8,067 nucleotides of DNA from an uncultured Dehalococcoidia bacterium (GCA_937864275.1 CALMIW010000725.1:1-8067), one strand, 5' to 3'; numbered from the stretch's first letter, positions 1 to 5,804 are shown. The notes: generated by a model not told the origin, from the letters alone. A program made the numbers and translations.

Positions 1-1
1 C

Positions 2-217
2 CGCCCCCTCAAGCGCATCCTCAACGGCGGCACCGAGATCGAGTACTTCGATGACATCTGCGCCGGCGACGTCCTCACCTCGAGCTCCCACGTGGCAGCC
101 TACGAGGAGACGAAGGGCAGCCTCGGCGAGATGCTCATCACCACCAGCAAGACGGTCTACAAGAACCAGGACGGCAAGGTCGTGGCCATCTCGACCGGTA
201 CCGGCATCCGCTACTAG
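2..217 (+). CDS. MaoC-like dehydratase N-terminal (FAS1-like) subunit, 3' end only
   Basis: This is an open frame entering from the left edge and ending at TAG 215-217; 71 residues are visible. The translation contains a run like EIEYFDDICAGDVLTSSSHV, then GEMLITTSKTVYKNQDGKVVA and a final TGTGIRY. This is the usual C-terminal part of MaoC N-terminal/FAS1-like dehydratase domains, where a hot-dog beta strand (MLITTSKTVYKNQ) follows a 'GD.L' turn. The catalytic region, if any, lies upstream of the window. The stop codon overlaps the Shine-Dalgarno of the next gene, a catalytic MaoC subunit, so the two are almost certainly co-transcribed. They probably form a heterodimeric (R)-enoyl-CoA hydratase, as in HadA/HadB-type pairs, with this subunit as the substrate-side or stabilising half. 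Family assignment rests on sequence pattern; substrate is unknown. Confidence 0.75.
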   Translation, partial: RPLKRILNGGTEIEYFDDICAGDVLTSSSHVAAYEETKGSLGEMLITTSKTVYKNQDGKVVAISTGTGIRY

Positions 218-221
218 GAGG
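216..221 (+). promoter_or_regulatory. Shine-Dalgarno of the second MaoC gene, overlapping the upstream stop codon
   Basis: AGGAGG lies 7 nt before ATG 229. Its first two bases are the last two of the TAG stop that ends the preceding subunit. The overlap argues for coupled translation of the two hot-dog subunits. Confidence 0.85.
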
Positions 222-228
222 CGCAGCA

Positions 229-648
229 ATGGCAGTCACATGGAACGAAGTGTCCGAGGGGATGACCATCCCCGAACTCAAGAAGAACTGCAGCACCCAG
301 CAGCTCGTCCTCTGGGCCGCCGGCTCCGGCGACTTCTACCAGATTCACTACGATAAGGACTTCGCCGTCGGTACGGGCCTGAGCAACATCATCGTTCACG
401 GTGCGCTCAAGAATGCCTTCCTCGGGCAGCTCGTCCACGACTGGGTCGGCAACAGCGGCCGCATCAAGAAGTACGGCTGCAGCTACCGCGGCATGGACTT
501 CCCGAACGAAGACATCACCTGCAAGGGCGTCGTCACCAAGAAATACGAAGAGAACGGCGAGAAGCTCGTCGACCTCGAGGTCTGGACCGAGAACCCGCAG
601 GGCAAGAAGACCACCCCGGGCTACGCCACCGTCAGCCTCAAGGCCTAG
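229..648 (+). CDS. MaoC family dehydratase / (R)-specific enoyl-CoA hydratase subunit
   Basis: 139 residues, a typical length for a single hot-dog MaoC protein. It should add water to trans-2-enoyl-CoA to give (3R)-hydroxyacyl-CoA, or do the reverse, in the cytoplasm. The hydratase-2 signature is at residues 33-46: SGD-FYQIH-YDKDFA. It keeps the catalytic Asp35 and His40 at the expected five-residue spacing. The usual 'DxNPxH' is changed, with Tyr37 in the Asn position and Gln38 in the Pro position. The downstream NIIVHGAL (about 56-63) and the final PGYATVSL strand also suit the family. The start ATG has an AGGAGG seven bases upstream. It lies 11 bp after the partner subunit and about 108 bp before a dehydrogenase able to act on its product. 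Fatty-acid, branched-chain or steroid side-chain degradation are all possible; the exact substrate cannot be read from the sequence. Confidence 0.88.
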   Translation: MAVTWNEVSEGMTIPELKKNCSTQQLVLWAAGSGDFYQIHYDKDFAVGTGLSNIIVHGALKNAFLGQLVHDWVGNSGRIKKYGCSYRGMDFPNEDITCKGVVTKKYEENGEKLVDLEVWTENPQGKKTTPGYATVSLKA

Positions 649-663
649 GGCTCACGCTTCCAC

Positions 664-692
664 GGCCCCTCTTCCGTTCGCGGCGAGGGGCC
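664..692 (+). terminator. Intergenic hairpin between the MaoC and SDR genes, possible weak terminator
   Basis: GGCCCCTC (664-671) and GAGGGGCC (685-692) form a perfect 8-bp stem around a 13-nt loop, 15 nt after the MaoC stop. No U-run follows (the next bases are TCGGTCTATT), so full rho-independent termination is doubtful. It may attenuate or stabilise the upstream message instead. Confidence 0.4.
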
Positions 693-745
693 TCGGTCTA
701 TTCGCCGCAGTCCCGCGCGAGCGCGGAGACGGGCGCCTGTGTCCC

Positions 746-751
746 AGGAGG
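746..751 (+). promoter_or_regulatory. Shine-Dalgarno fixing the SDR start codon
   Basis: AGGAGG is 5 nt before ATG 757. A GTG at 739 is in frame and would add six residues, but this site would then be inside the coding sequence and nothing comparable precedes 739. The ATG is therefore preferred. Confidence 0.85.
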
Positions 752-756
752 ACGAA

Positions 757-1743
757 ATGGGGAATCTGCTCGAAGGTAAAGTCGTCGCCATGACTGGCGC
801 CGGCCGCGGCATCGGCCGTGAGTGTGCCCTGCTCGCCGCGTCGGAAGGCGCGCGCGTCATCGTGAACGACCCCGGTGTGAATCCGGACGGGTCCGGCACC
901 GACAGTGGCCCCGCCGCCCAGGTCGTCGAGGAGATCAAGAAGGCCGGTGGCGAAGCCGTCGCGAACTTCGCCGATGTTTCGACGATGGAGGGTGGCGAAA
1001 GCGTTATCAAGACCGCCCTCGATACCTACGGCAAGCTCGACGGCCTTATCAACCTCGCCGCTATCCTCCGCGACCGGATGATCTTCAACCTCAGCGAAGA
1101 AGAGTGGGACGATGTCATTCGCATCGACCTGAAGGGTCACTTCACTACCATCAAGCCCGCGTCCATCCTCATGCGCCAGCAGCGCTACGGCCGCATCGTG
1201 AACTACAGCTCCGTCTCCGGCCTCCAGGGCAACTCGGGCCAGGCGAACTACGGCGCCGCCAAGGCCGGCGTGGCCGGCCTGACCCGCGTCGCCGCGCGCG
1301 ACCTTGGCCGCTACGGCGTCACCGTCAACTGCATCGCGCCGGGTGCCGCAACCCGCCTCACCGCCACGGTGCCATCTTCGGCGCGTGAACTGCGGGCCCG
1401 GAGCGGCATCGCCGGCGGTGGCGGACCCGCCCCGGCGGCTGGCGCAGCCGCTCCCGCCCCTGCTCCCGCTTCCGACCCGATGCGCGGCCCCGATATGGTC
1501 GCCCCGATGACGGTCTATCTCCTCCTCGATGAAGCGTGGAACATCAACGGGCGCATCTTCCAGGTCGCCGGTGGCCACGTCGGACTCCTCCAGGACATGT
1601 ACCCGCCGTTCAAGAACATCTTCAAGAACGGCAAGTGGACGCTGGATGAGCTGCGCCAGCTCGTACCCGCACAGCTCATGAACGGCGTCGTCAACCCGGC
1701 CCCTCCTCCGGCCGACCTCAACATCCCCGGCCGCAACGCGTAG
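757..1743 (+). CDS. SDR family (3R)-hydroxyacyl-CoA dehydrogenase, HSD17B4/MFE-2-like, with an Ala/Pro-rich insert
   Basis: 328 residues. It is a classical short-chain dehydrogenase expected to oxidise (3R)-hydroxyacyl-CoA to 3-ketoacyl-CoA with NAD(P). The nucleotide-binding TGAGRGIG is at 13-20, with Asp38 after beta-2 favouring NAD. The usual NNAG is NLAA at 99-102. Catalytic Ser152 (NYSSVSG) sits 13 residues before the YGAAK pair Tyr165/Lys169. The stretches ILRDRM, GNSGQANYGAAK and NCIAPGAATRLT, and the late NGRIFQVAGGHVG, closely follow the dehydrogenase domain of peroxisomal multifunctional enzyme type 2. Residues 220-239 are only Gly, Ala, Pro and one Ser; this lies in the substrate-loop region, where human HSD17B4 passes almost directly from RMTQTV to EYVAPL. 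The C-terminal 40 residues are also Pro-rich. It follows two MaoC genes on the same strand; the substrate is unproven. Confidence 0.87.
   Translation: MGNLLEGKVVAMTGAGRGIGRECALLAASEGARVIVNDPGVNPDGSGTDSGPAAQVVEEIKKAGGEAVANFADVSTMEGGESVIKTALDTYGKLDGLINLAAILRDRMIFNLSEEEWDDVIRIDLKGHFTTIKPASILMRQQRYGRIVNYSSVSGLQGNSGQANYGAAKAGVAGLTRVAARDLGRYGVTVNCIAPGAATRLTATVPSSARELRARSGIAGGGGPAPAAGAAAPAPAPASDPMRGPDMVAPMTVYLLLDEAWNINGRIFQVAGGHVGLLQDMYPPFKNIFKNGKWTLDELRQLVPAQLMNGVVNPAPPPADLNIPGRNA
1450..1473 (+). repeat. 12-nt imperfect tandem repeat encoding the Ala-Pro run of the SDR
   Basis: GCTCCCGC occurs at 1450-1457 and again at 1462-1469, giving a 12-nt period. The repeats encode alternating Ala-Pro residues. 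The period is a multiple of three, so slippage here would lengthen or shorten the insert without breaking the frame. Confidence 0.6.
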
Positions 1744-1767
1744 CCCGTTCCCGCGGAGTCAAGCGAA

Positions 1768-1793
1768 GAGGGCGTCCCGCGAGGGACGCCCTC
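1768..1793 (+). terminator. Strong GNRA-loop hairpin after the SDR gene
   Basis: GAGGGCGTCCC (1768-1778) and GGGACGCCCTC (1783-1793) form a perfect 11-bp GC-rich stem closed by a GCGA tetraloop, 24 nt after the SDR stop. It is followed by CGTACTTTG, which holds only a short U-run. Shape and position fit the terminator of the MaoC/SDR operon and insulate the next gene. Confidence 0.75.
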
Positions 1794-1827
1794 CGTACTT
1801 TGCGGTGGGGGCCCGAACCGATTGCGC

Positions 1828-1833
1828 TATGCT
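1828..1833 (+). promoter_or_regulatory. Putative -10 box (TATGCT) for leaderless transcription of the small gene
   Basis: TATGCT fits the TAnnnT form and ends 6 nt before ATG 1840, so RNA synthesis would begin at or next to the start codon. No convincing -35 hexamer is visible at 16-18 nt. It lies 34 bp after the preceding terminator hairpin, where a new promoter is needed. Confidence 0.45.
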
Positions 1834-1839
1834 TGGGGA

Positions 1840-2073
1840 ATGGCGATGACCTTCGAACTCTGGCGCCTGGTCGCCGTGAAGGATGCGACTCACAGCACGT
1901 GGGAACTGGTGGGGAACTTCAAGACGCCGAAGCAAGCGCGCAACCGCATCCTCGAACTGGCCGGGCCGAACATCGTGAGCTCTGATGAACAAACGATTTC
2001 GTACCAGGATAGCGCGGGCGAGCACACGTTCCGCATCGAGGCGGTCCCGGTGCCGGCTCCGCCCCAGACCTGA
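1840..2073 (+). CDS. Small protein of unknown family (77 aa)
   Basis: I do not recognise this family. The protein begins MAMTFELWRLVAVKDAT, contains WELVGNFKTPKQARNRILEL, and ends in a Pro-rich VPVPAPPQT tail. The mix of beta-like stretches and one helix (about residues 31-45) suggests a small soluble alpha/beta domain; there is no signal peptide, membrane segment or cysteine. ATG 1840 is chosen because TATGCT ends 6 nt upstream, suggesting a leaderless message. ATG 1846 is an alternative, with GGGGA 6 nt upstream, and would give 75 residues. TTG 1822 lies before the putative -10 box and is unlikely. The gene sits alone between a strong terminator and a convergent glyoxalase-family gene, so context does not reveal its role. 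The coherent, non-repetitive composition and wobble-position GC bias support real coding. Confidence 0.65.
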   Translation: MAMTFELWRLVAVKDATHSTWELVGNFKTPKQARNRILELAGPNIVSSDEQTISYQDSAGEHTFRIEAVPVPAPPQT

Positions 2074-2262
2074 GCCCTCCAACTCGCGCCTCCCGGCGCT
2101 CTCAGTTGCTCTTGCTCAGGTTCAGGTTGGACGCCTCGGCTGGCTCAGTGCCCGCCCGGCCGTGACCGTCTCTTTCTCGACCATCGCTCCAGCTCCCCCT
2201 GGAAATGCAATGAAGGTACCCCCCGCCGCACGTGGCCCCGGCAAACGCGCCGCCTTGCCTCC
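2074..2262. other. Convergent intergenic region with no gene seen
   Basis: This 189-bp gap separates the small protein gene from the convergent VOC-family gene. It is pyrimidine-rich on the + strand and includes a CAGGTT direct repeat near 2117-2128. I find no stable hairpin with a U-run on either strand and no credible small reading frame. Confidence 0.5.
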
Positions 2263-2664
2263 CTACCCCTTCGGATAACTCAGCTCCAGCGCGATGCCGT
2301 CCGGGTCCGTGAACGTCACACTCGGCGGCTGGTGGTCGTCCTGGATCGGGCTATGCGCGATCCCGAGCGCGTCCAGGTGCGCGACCCACTCTTCCAGCGC
2401 CGCCCGGTCGGCAACCCCGAACGACACGTGGTCCAGGCCCGGCCGCCTGGGCGAGAACGCCTCTGGCTCCTGTTCCTCGTGGCGGGTGAAGGCGAGAACC
2501 ATCTTCGACTTCGGCTCATAGATCGCGCACGCGCTGATGCCGTACGCCTCATTCGAGCCGCGCCAGACATCGCGCGCCCCGAGGAGCTTCGTGTACCACG
2601 CAACACTCCGCTCCAGGTCGCGGACACTCAGTTCGACGTGGGCGATCCCCGTGATTTCCGGCAT
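2263..2664 (-). CDS. VOC family / glyoxalase-bleomycin resistance-dioxygenase superfamily protein
   Basis: 133 residues with the two beta-alpha-beta-beta-beta modules of the vicinal oxygen chelate fold. Module one starts GIAHVELSVRDLERSVAWYTKLLG (6-29); module two starts GLDHVSFGVAD (76-86) and ends FTDPDGIALELSYP (118-131). Likely metal ligands are His9, His79 and Glu127, with a fourth position near the KMVLAFTRHE strand (54-63). The DPDG...LEL motif is very common in this superfamily, which covers glyoxalase I, ring-cleaving dioxygenases, fosfomycin/bleomycin resistance proteins and epimerases. The sequence does not pick one activity. The start ATG has AGGAGG 6 nt upstream on the minus strand. 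The gene is alone, convergent with a small unknown gene and divergent from an epimerase gene. The upstream leader may contain a hairpin. Confidence 0.88.
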   Translation of the reverse strand: MPEITGIAHVELSVRDLERSVAWYTKLLGARDVWRGSNEAYGISACAIYEPKSKMVLAFTRHEEQEPEAFSPRRPGLDHVSFGVADRAALEEWVAHLDALGIAHSPIQDDHQPPSVTFTDPDGIALELSYPKG

Positions 2665-2693
2665 AGTTCACCTCCTGCGCCGATCTTCCTCCA

Positions 2694-2731
2694 GCGGTGG
2701 GCGTCTCCGAAGCGCCACCGCCGGTCTTTTT
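2694..2731 (+). terminator. Terminator-like hairpin with T-run inside a divergent promoter region
   Basis: GCGGTGGGCG (2694-2703) pairs with CGCCACCGC (2713-2721) through nine base pairs with one bulged G and a 9-nt loop. TTTTT follows at 2727-2731 on the + strand. In shape this is a rho-independent terminator, yet no + strand gene ends nearby. It could stop antisense transcripts crossing the VOC gene from entering the epimerase promoter. Read on the other strand, it would be a hairpin in the VOC gene's 5' leader, 18 nt before its ribosome binding site. Confidence 0.45.
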
Positions 2732-2806
2732 CGTCCGGCAGGTGGCACGGACCTCCAGTTCGCGGGAAGTCACGCCCGAGGAACCGTTGGAGCCGGTGGT
2801 CGAAAC

Positions 2807-2824
2807 GCGCATGCGCACTACACT
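2807..2824 (+). promoter_or_regulatory. Palindrome plus putative -10 box (TACACT) for the epimerase gene
   Basis: GCGCATGCGC (2807-2816) is a perfect 10-bp palindrome ending 2 nt before TACACT (2819-2824). TACACT fits TAnnnT and ends 8 nt before ATG 2833, which has no Shine-Dalgarno. A near-leaderless transcript is therefore likely. The palindrome would lie in the promoter spacer, where a dimeric repressor could act; that is inference. No good -35 box is visible. Confidence 0.4.
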
Positions 2825-2832
2825 GCGAACAC

Positions 2833-3888
2833 ATGGCTTCCCCTGCTTCTTCCCGCACCATCCTCATCACGGGCGGCGCCGGCTTCCTCGGCATCAACCT
2901 TGCCCGCTACCTCCTCGCACGCGGCGACCGCGTCGTATCGCTCGATATCGCCTCCTTCGACTACCCGGAAAAGGACCGCGTCACGGTCATCACCGGCGAT
3001 ATCCGCGTCCAGGCGGATGTCGATAGGGCGATGGAAGGCGTCGACGCCGTGGTCCACACTGCGGCCGCCCTCCCGCTCTACTCCAAGCGCGACATCGTCA
3101 CCACCGACATCCACGGCATCCGGACCGTGCTCCAGTCCGCGCACGACCACGGCATTCAGCGGGTCGTCCACATCTCTTCCACCGCGGTCTACGGCATTCC
3201 GGACCACCACCCGCTCCTCGAGACAGACCGCCTGCAGGGAGTTGGCCCGTACGGAAAGGCGAAGATCAAAGCAGAGCGCATCTGCGAGGAGTTCCGCCGG
3301 CAGGGCATGGTCGTCCCGATCATCCGGCCGAAAAGCTTCGTCGGCCCCGAGAGGCTTGGCGTCTTCGCGTTGTTCTACGACTGGGCGAAGGACGGTAAGA
3401 ACTTCCCGGTCCTCGGCAGCGGTACAAACCGCTACCAGTTCCTCGATGTCGAAGACCTCTGCGACGCCATCGCCCTCTGCCTCGATGGCGAGGCCGGCGC
3501 CGTGAACGACGTCTTCAACGTCGGTGCCAAGGAGTTCACGACGCTGCGCGAGGACTACCAGGCCGTCCTCGATGAGGCCGCGTTCGGCAAGCGCATCGTC
3601 TCGCTCCCGGCGAAGCCCGCGATCTGGACGCTCCGCGTGCTCGACAAGTTCCGCCTCTCGCCGTTGTACAAGTGGGTGTACGAGACCGTCACGGAGGACA
3701 GCTTCGTTTCCATCGAGAAAGCCGAGCGCACGCTGGGCTGGAAGCCGAAGTACTCCAACAAGGACGCGCTCATCCGCAACTACCACTGGTACCTGGATAA
3801 CGTGGACAAGTTCCAGGGCCAGTCCGGCGTCTCTCATCGCGTGCCCTGGAAGCAGGGCGTGCTCGGCCTTGCGAAGCTCGTGTTCTGA
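2833..3888 (+). CDS. NAD-dependent epimerase/dehydratase (extended SDR family)
   Basis: 351 residues, normal for extended SDRs acting on nucleotide sugars or on 3-beta-hydroxysteroid-like alcohols. The Rossmann motif TGGAGFLG is at 13-20. Asp38 ends beta-2 (VVSLDIA), pointing to NAD. GDI at 55-57 and HTAA at 75-78 are the expected adenine-pocket and core strands. HISSTAVYG (113-121) gives the active-site Ser/Thr, and Tyr140 with Lys144 (YGKAK) the catalytic pair. RPKSFVGPERLGVF and NRYQFLDVEDLCDAI are typical of the substrate half. The C-terminus (SIEKAERTLGWKPKYSNKDAL) is the standard epimerase ending. ATG 2833 is chosen although it lacks a ribosome binding site: an extended -10-like TACACT ends 8 nt upstream, and longer in-frame extensions run antisense through the VOC gene. 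It is monocistronic, and its stop is 9 bp from the stop of the convergent anti-sigma-like gene. Substrate is not determinable. Confidence 0.88.
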   Translation: MASPASSRTILITGGAGFLGINLARYLLARGDRVVSLDIASFDYPEKDRVTVITGDIRVQADVDRAMEGVDAVVHTAAALPLYSKRDIVTTDIHGIRTVLQSAHDHGIQRVVHISSTAVYGIPDHHPLLETDRLQGVGPYGKAKIKAERICEEFRRQGMVVPIIRPKSFVGPERLGVFALFYDWAKDGKNFPVLGSGTNRYQFLDVEDLCDAIALCLDGEAGAVNDVFNVGAKEFTTLREDYQAVLDEAAFGKRIVSLPAKPAIWTLRVLDKFRLSPLYKWVYETVTEDSFVSIEKAERTLGWKPKYSNKDALIRNYHWYLDNVDKFQGQSGVSHRVPWKQGVLGLAKLVF

Positions 3889-3897
3889 TTCGCTCCG

Positions 3898-5106
3898 CTA
3901 CTGCGGCTTGCCGATGACCACGATGATCGATGCGAGTACGCGGCGCGGGCTCTCCGGGTCGGGGTTCCCGGTGATCGCGACTTCGTAACCGATCACCGGT
4001 TCTCCGTTGCGGATGTCGTCGGGAGTCAGCCCCGAGTTGCCAAACCGGATCGAGGTGTTGGGCCGGATGACGACCGGCACGATCCCCCGGTCGGTCCGCA
4101 CCATCAGCACGTTCAAATTCCGGCTGACAACGATTCCGCGGACGCCCTGGAACTGGGGTGCGGTCTTCCCGCCGGCGTCGGCGGTTGGCGTCGCCTGGGG
4201 TCCATCCACGGGTTGGAGCCGGAAACCCCCGTTCGGCAGGTCCGGCGCCTCGCCGAGCCGCACGAGCGCCCCCAGCGGCCTGCTGGTCCCCGCCAGGAAC
4301 TCGTCCATGGAGCGGGCGTCGATGTCGACGAGCACGCGCTCGGTGGCCGCCTTGAGGAGGACGCGCGCCCGGCTGCCATCGGGCGAAAGCGCGATCAGCG
4401 AAACGATGCCCTGCACCGGGCGGAAATCCTTCAACAGCGGGATCTTCCGCTCGGCCGCCGGAGTTGGCACACCGCCGTTCGGGGCCACGGCAACGTTGCT
4501 GGCCGCAATCTCCCGCTTTGCCGTCACGACACCGCTCACGAGGATCGAGTCGCCGGGTTGCAGCGTGTTCGCCTGGCGGACACCGGACGCGTCGCTCACC
4601 GCTGTCAGCTCGGAGAGTGCAATCTCCAGGTTGCCGAGATCAGACGACTGTACCGTCACGCTGCCGTTGTTCGTCGCCGAGACCACGCCTTCAACCTGGA
4701 CGTAGTCGTCGATGGTCAGGGCGGAAGCCGATTCGACACCGCCAACCGGCGGGATAACCAGTAGGGCGAATACAGCGAGCACGGCCACGCCGATGGCGGA
4801 GCCGGCGAATGTCATCCCCCGCCCGCCCAGCCAGCGCCCGAACACCCCGCGCTGGGGCGAGCGGATTGGCGCGACCGGCGCCTGGGACGGTGTCCGCTGT
4901 TCGGCCAGGTGGCGCTGGAAGCGCGCGCGCGCCGTCGGCAAGGCCGCCGAGGCCTCCTTCTCGATGAGCGACGCGTTTCGCTTCAGCGCGGCCGCCTGGT
5001 TCAGCAGGCGCTGCACCTCCGCTCGCTCCTCCGCGGTCGCCTCCGCGGGGATGACCCCCCGTTCGAGCGCGCGTTCGAGCAGCTCATCGATTCGCTCCGG
5101 CGTCAT
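3898..5106 (-). CDS. Single-pass membrane protein, probable anti-sigma factor with DUF5666-like repeats
   Basis: 402 residues. Residues 1-97 are charged and mostly helical (MTPERIDELLERALERG, ALPTARARFQRHL), resembling the cytoplasmic domain of DUF5667-type proteins paired with sigma factors in Chloroflexota and actinobacteria. A hydrophobic segment at about 99-118 follows Arg82, 86, 91 and 96, so the N-terminus should be inside. The extracytoplasmic part has three similar beta units starting VQVEGVVSA (136), RPVQGIVSL (229) and QGVRGIVVS (320), as in DUF5666 proteins. They are joined by Pro/Thr-rich linkers. There are no cysteines, so it is not a zinc-binding (ZAS) anti-sigma factor. ATG overlaps the sigma gene stop as ATGA, with GGAGG 6 nt upstream. 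The likely role is to hold the sigma factor until the outer domains sense a signal; this is inferred from gene pairing and topology. Confidence 0.75.
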   Translation of the reverse strand: MTPERIDELLERALERGVIPAEATAEERAEVQRLLNQAAALKRNASLIEKEASAALPTARARFQRHLAEQRTPSQAPVAPIRSPQRGVFGRWLGGRGMTFAGSAIGVAVLAVFALLVIPPVGGVESASALTIDDYVQVEGVVSATNNGSVTVQSSDLGNLEIALSELTAVSDASGVRQANTLQPGDSILVSGVVTAKREIAASNVAVAPNGGVPTPAAERKIPLLKDFRPVQGIVSLIALSPDGSRARVLLKAATERVLVDIDARSMDEFLAGTSRPLGALVRLGEAPDLPNGGFRLQPVDGPQATPTADAGGKTAPQFQGVRGIVVSRNLNVLMVRTDRGIVPVVIRPNTSIRFGNSGLTPDDIRNGEPVIGYEVAITGNPDPESPRRVLASIIVVIGKPQ

Positions 5107-5714
5107 TCGCCACCTCCACCACCCGGGTACCCATCGGAAACGAGCGCGCGCTGCATTGCTGCCAGGGCGCGCCGTTGCAAGTTCTTCACGGCGTCTTCGG
5201 ATCGGTTCATCAGTTCCGCCGTTTCCAGCACCGACTTGTCGAGGAGGAACCGGAGCTCGATGACTTCGCGCTGGTCGCCCGTGAGTTCGCGCATAGCATC
5301 GAGGAGGTCGCGTCGAAGGCCGATCGCGTCGGCCTGGTCGGGTTCCGATAGCTCCAGCGAGTCATCGAATTCGTCGTCGATGCCGCGCCGGCCAAGTTTC
5401 TTGATGTGGTCCCGCACCAGGTTCCTGGCGATGCCGATGAGCCAGCCTTCGATAGGCACTCCCCGGTAATCGAACCGGTCCGCGCGCGCATAGGCGACTT
5501 CGAAGACCTGGGATGCGATGTCCTCGGCTTCCTCGGCGGAGCGCAGGCGAAACCGCACGAATGCGAAGACGCTTCGGTAGTGCAGTTCGAAGACCTGCTC
5601 CCATGCGGCCGCGTCGCGCTGGACAGCGCGCCGGGCAAGGGCTTCCGCGTCGGAAGGTTCGTGTTTCGCCGAGCCATCGGGCCCAACCTCGGTATCGCTC
5701 ACAGCGGGATTCAC
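5103..5714 (-). CDS. RNA polymerase sigma-70 family factor, ECF-like
   Basis: About 203 residues from GTG 5714. Sigma region 2 spans about 38-105: WEQVFELHYRSVFAFVRF, then the AEEAEDIASQVF -10-recognition helix area, then GVPIEGWLIGIARNLVRDH. An acidic linker (113-129) replaces region 3, as in ECF factors. Region 4 spans about 141-191, with ELTGDQREVIELRFLL and the helix-turn-helix ETAELMNRSEDAVKNLQRRAL. No anti-sigma-like extension is fused. The start is uncertain: GTG 5714 has no clear Shine-Dalgarno, and GTG 5702 is also in frame; both precede the conserved region. The C-terminus is a glycine run (PGGGGGE) whose codons also supply the GGAGG of the overlapping downstream gene. The 4-nt ATGA overlap implies coupled synthesis with the membrane anti-sigma-like protein. 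It directs RNA polymerase to an unknown regulon. Confidence 0.88.
   Translation of the reverse strand: MNPAVSDTEVGPDGSAKHEPSDAEALARRAVQRDAAAWEQVFELHYRSVFAFVRFRLRSAEEAEDIASQVFEVAYARADRFDYRGVPIEGWLIGIARNLVRDHIKKLGRRGIDDEFDDSLELSEPDQADAIGLRRDLLDAMRELTGDQREVIELRFLLDKSVLETAELMNRSEDAVKNLQRRALAAMQRALVSDGYPGGGGGE
5113..5117 (-). promoter_or_regulatory. Shine-Dalgarno of the anti-sigma-like gene inside the sigma gene's glycine codons
   Basis: On the minus strand GGAGG lies 6 nt before the ATG at 5106. It falls within the GGN glycine run that ends the sigma factor, so the odd poly-Gly tail can be explained as a by-product of a strong internal ribosome binding site. Confidence 0.7.
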
Positions 5715-5804
5715 TCTACGAATGGCGCGAGCATGGGGAAAGGTGACGGCCGGTAAAGGAAGACGCCGTAACTGGGAGGTGCCGGCGCATCCCCAAAGCG
5801 CCGC
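5715..5804. other. Gap upstream of the sigma factor gene
   Basis: These 90 bp lie between the end of the DUF4242-like gene and the sigma factor start, all on the minus strand. They must carry the sigma promoter if the gene is not read from upstream. I see no clear -35/-10 pair, no GGAAC-type ECF box and no strong terminator hairpin, so read-through from the HTH/DUF4242 operon cannot be excluded. Confidence 0.4.

Noticed and set aside
713..726. Small hairpin CCGCG-CGAG-CGCGG before the SDR gene
   Set aside because: A five-pair GC stem of this kind is expected by chance at this GC content and has no distinctive placement.
652..1578. A 308-codon open frame on the minus strand opposite the SDR gene
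   Set aside because: It is antisense to an SDR with complete catalytic motifs; its translation is a Gly/Ala/Asp/Val/Arg-rich shadow typical of GC-rich wobble bias, with no family motif.
2332..2832. In-frame N-terminal extension of the epimerase to about 518 residues
   Set aside because: The extension runs antisense through the VOC gene and lacks family similarity; the Rossmann motif begins shortly after ATG 2833, as expected for a complete protein.
2818..3837. A 339-codon minus-strand open frame opposite the epimerase
   Set aside because: Composition (repeated VDD, EER, ADR-like strings) is that of a reverse-complement shadow; the + strand gene has all extended-SDR motifs.
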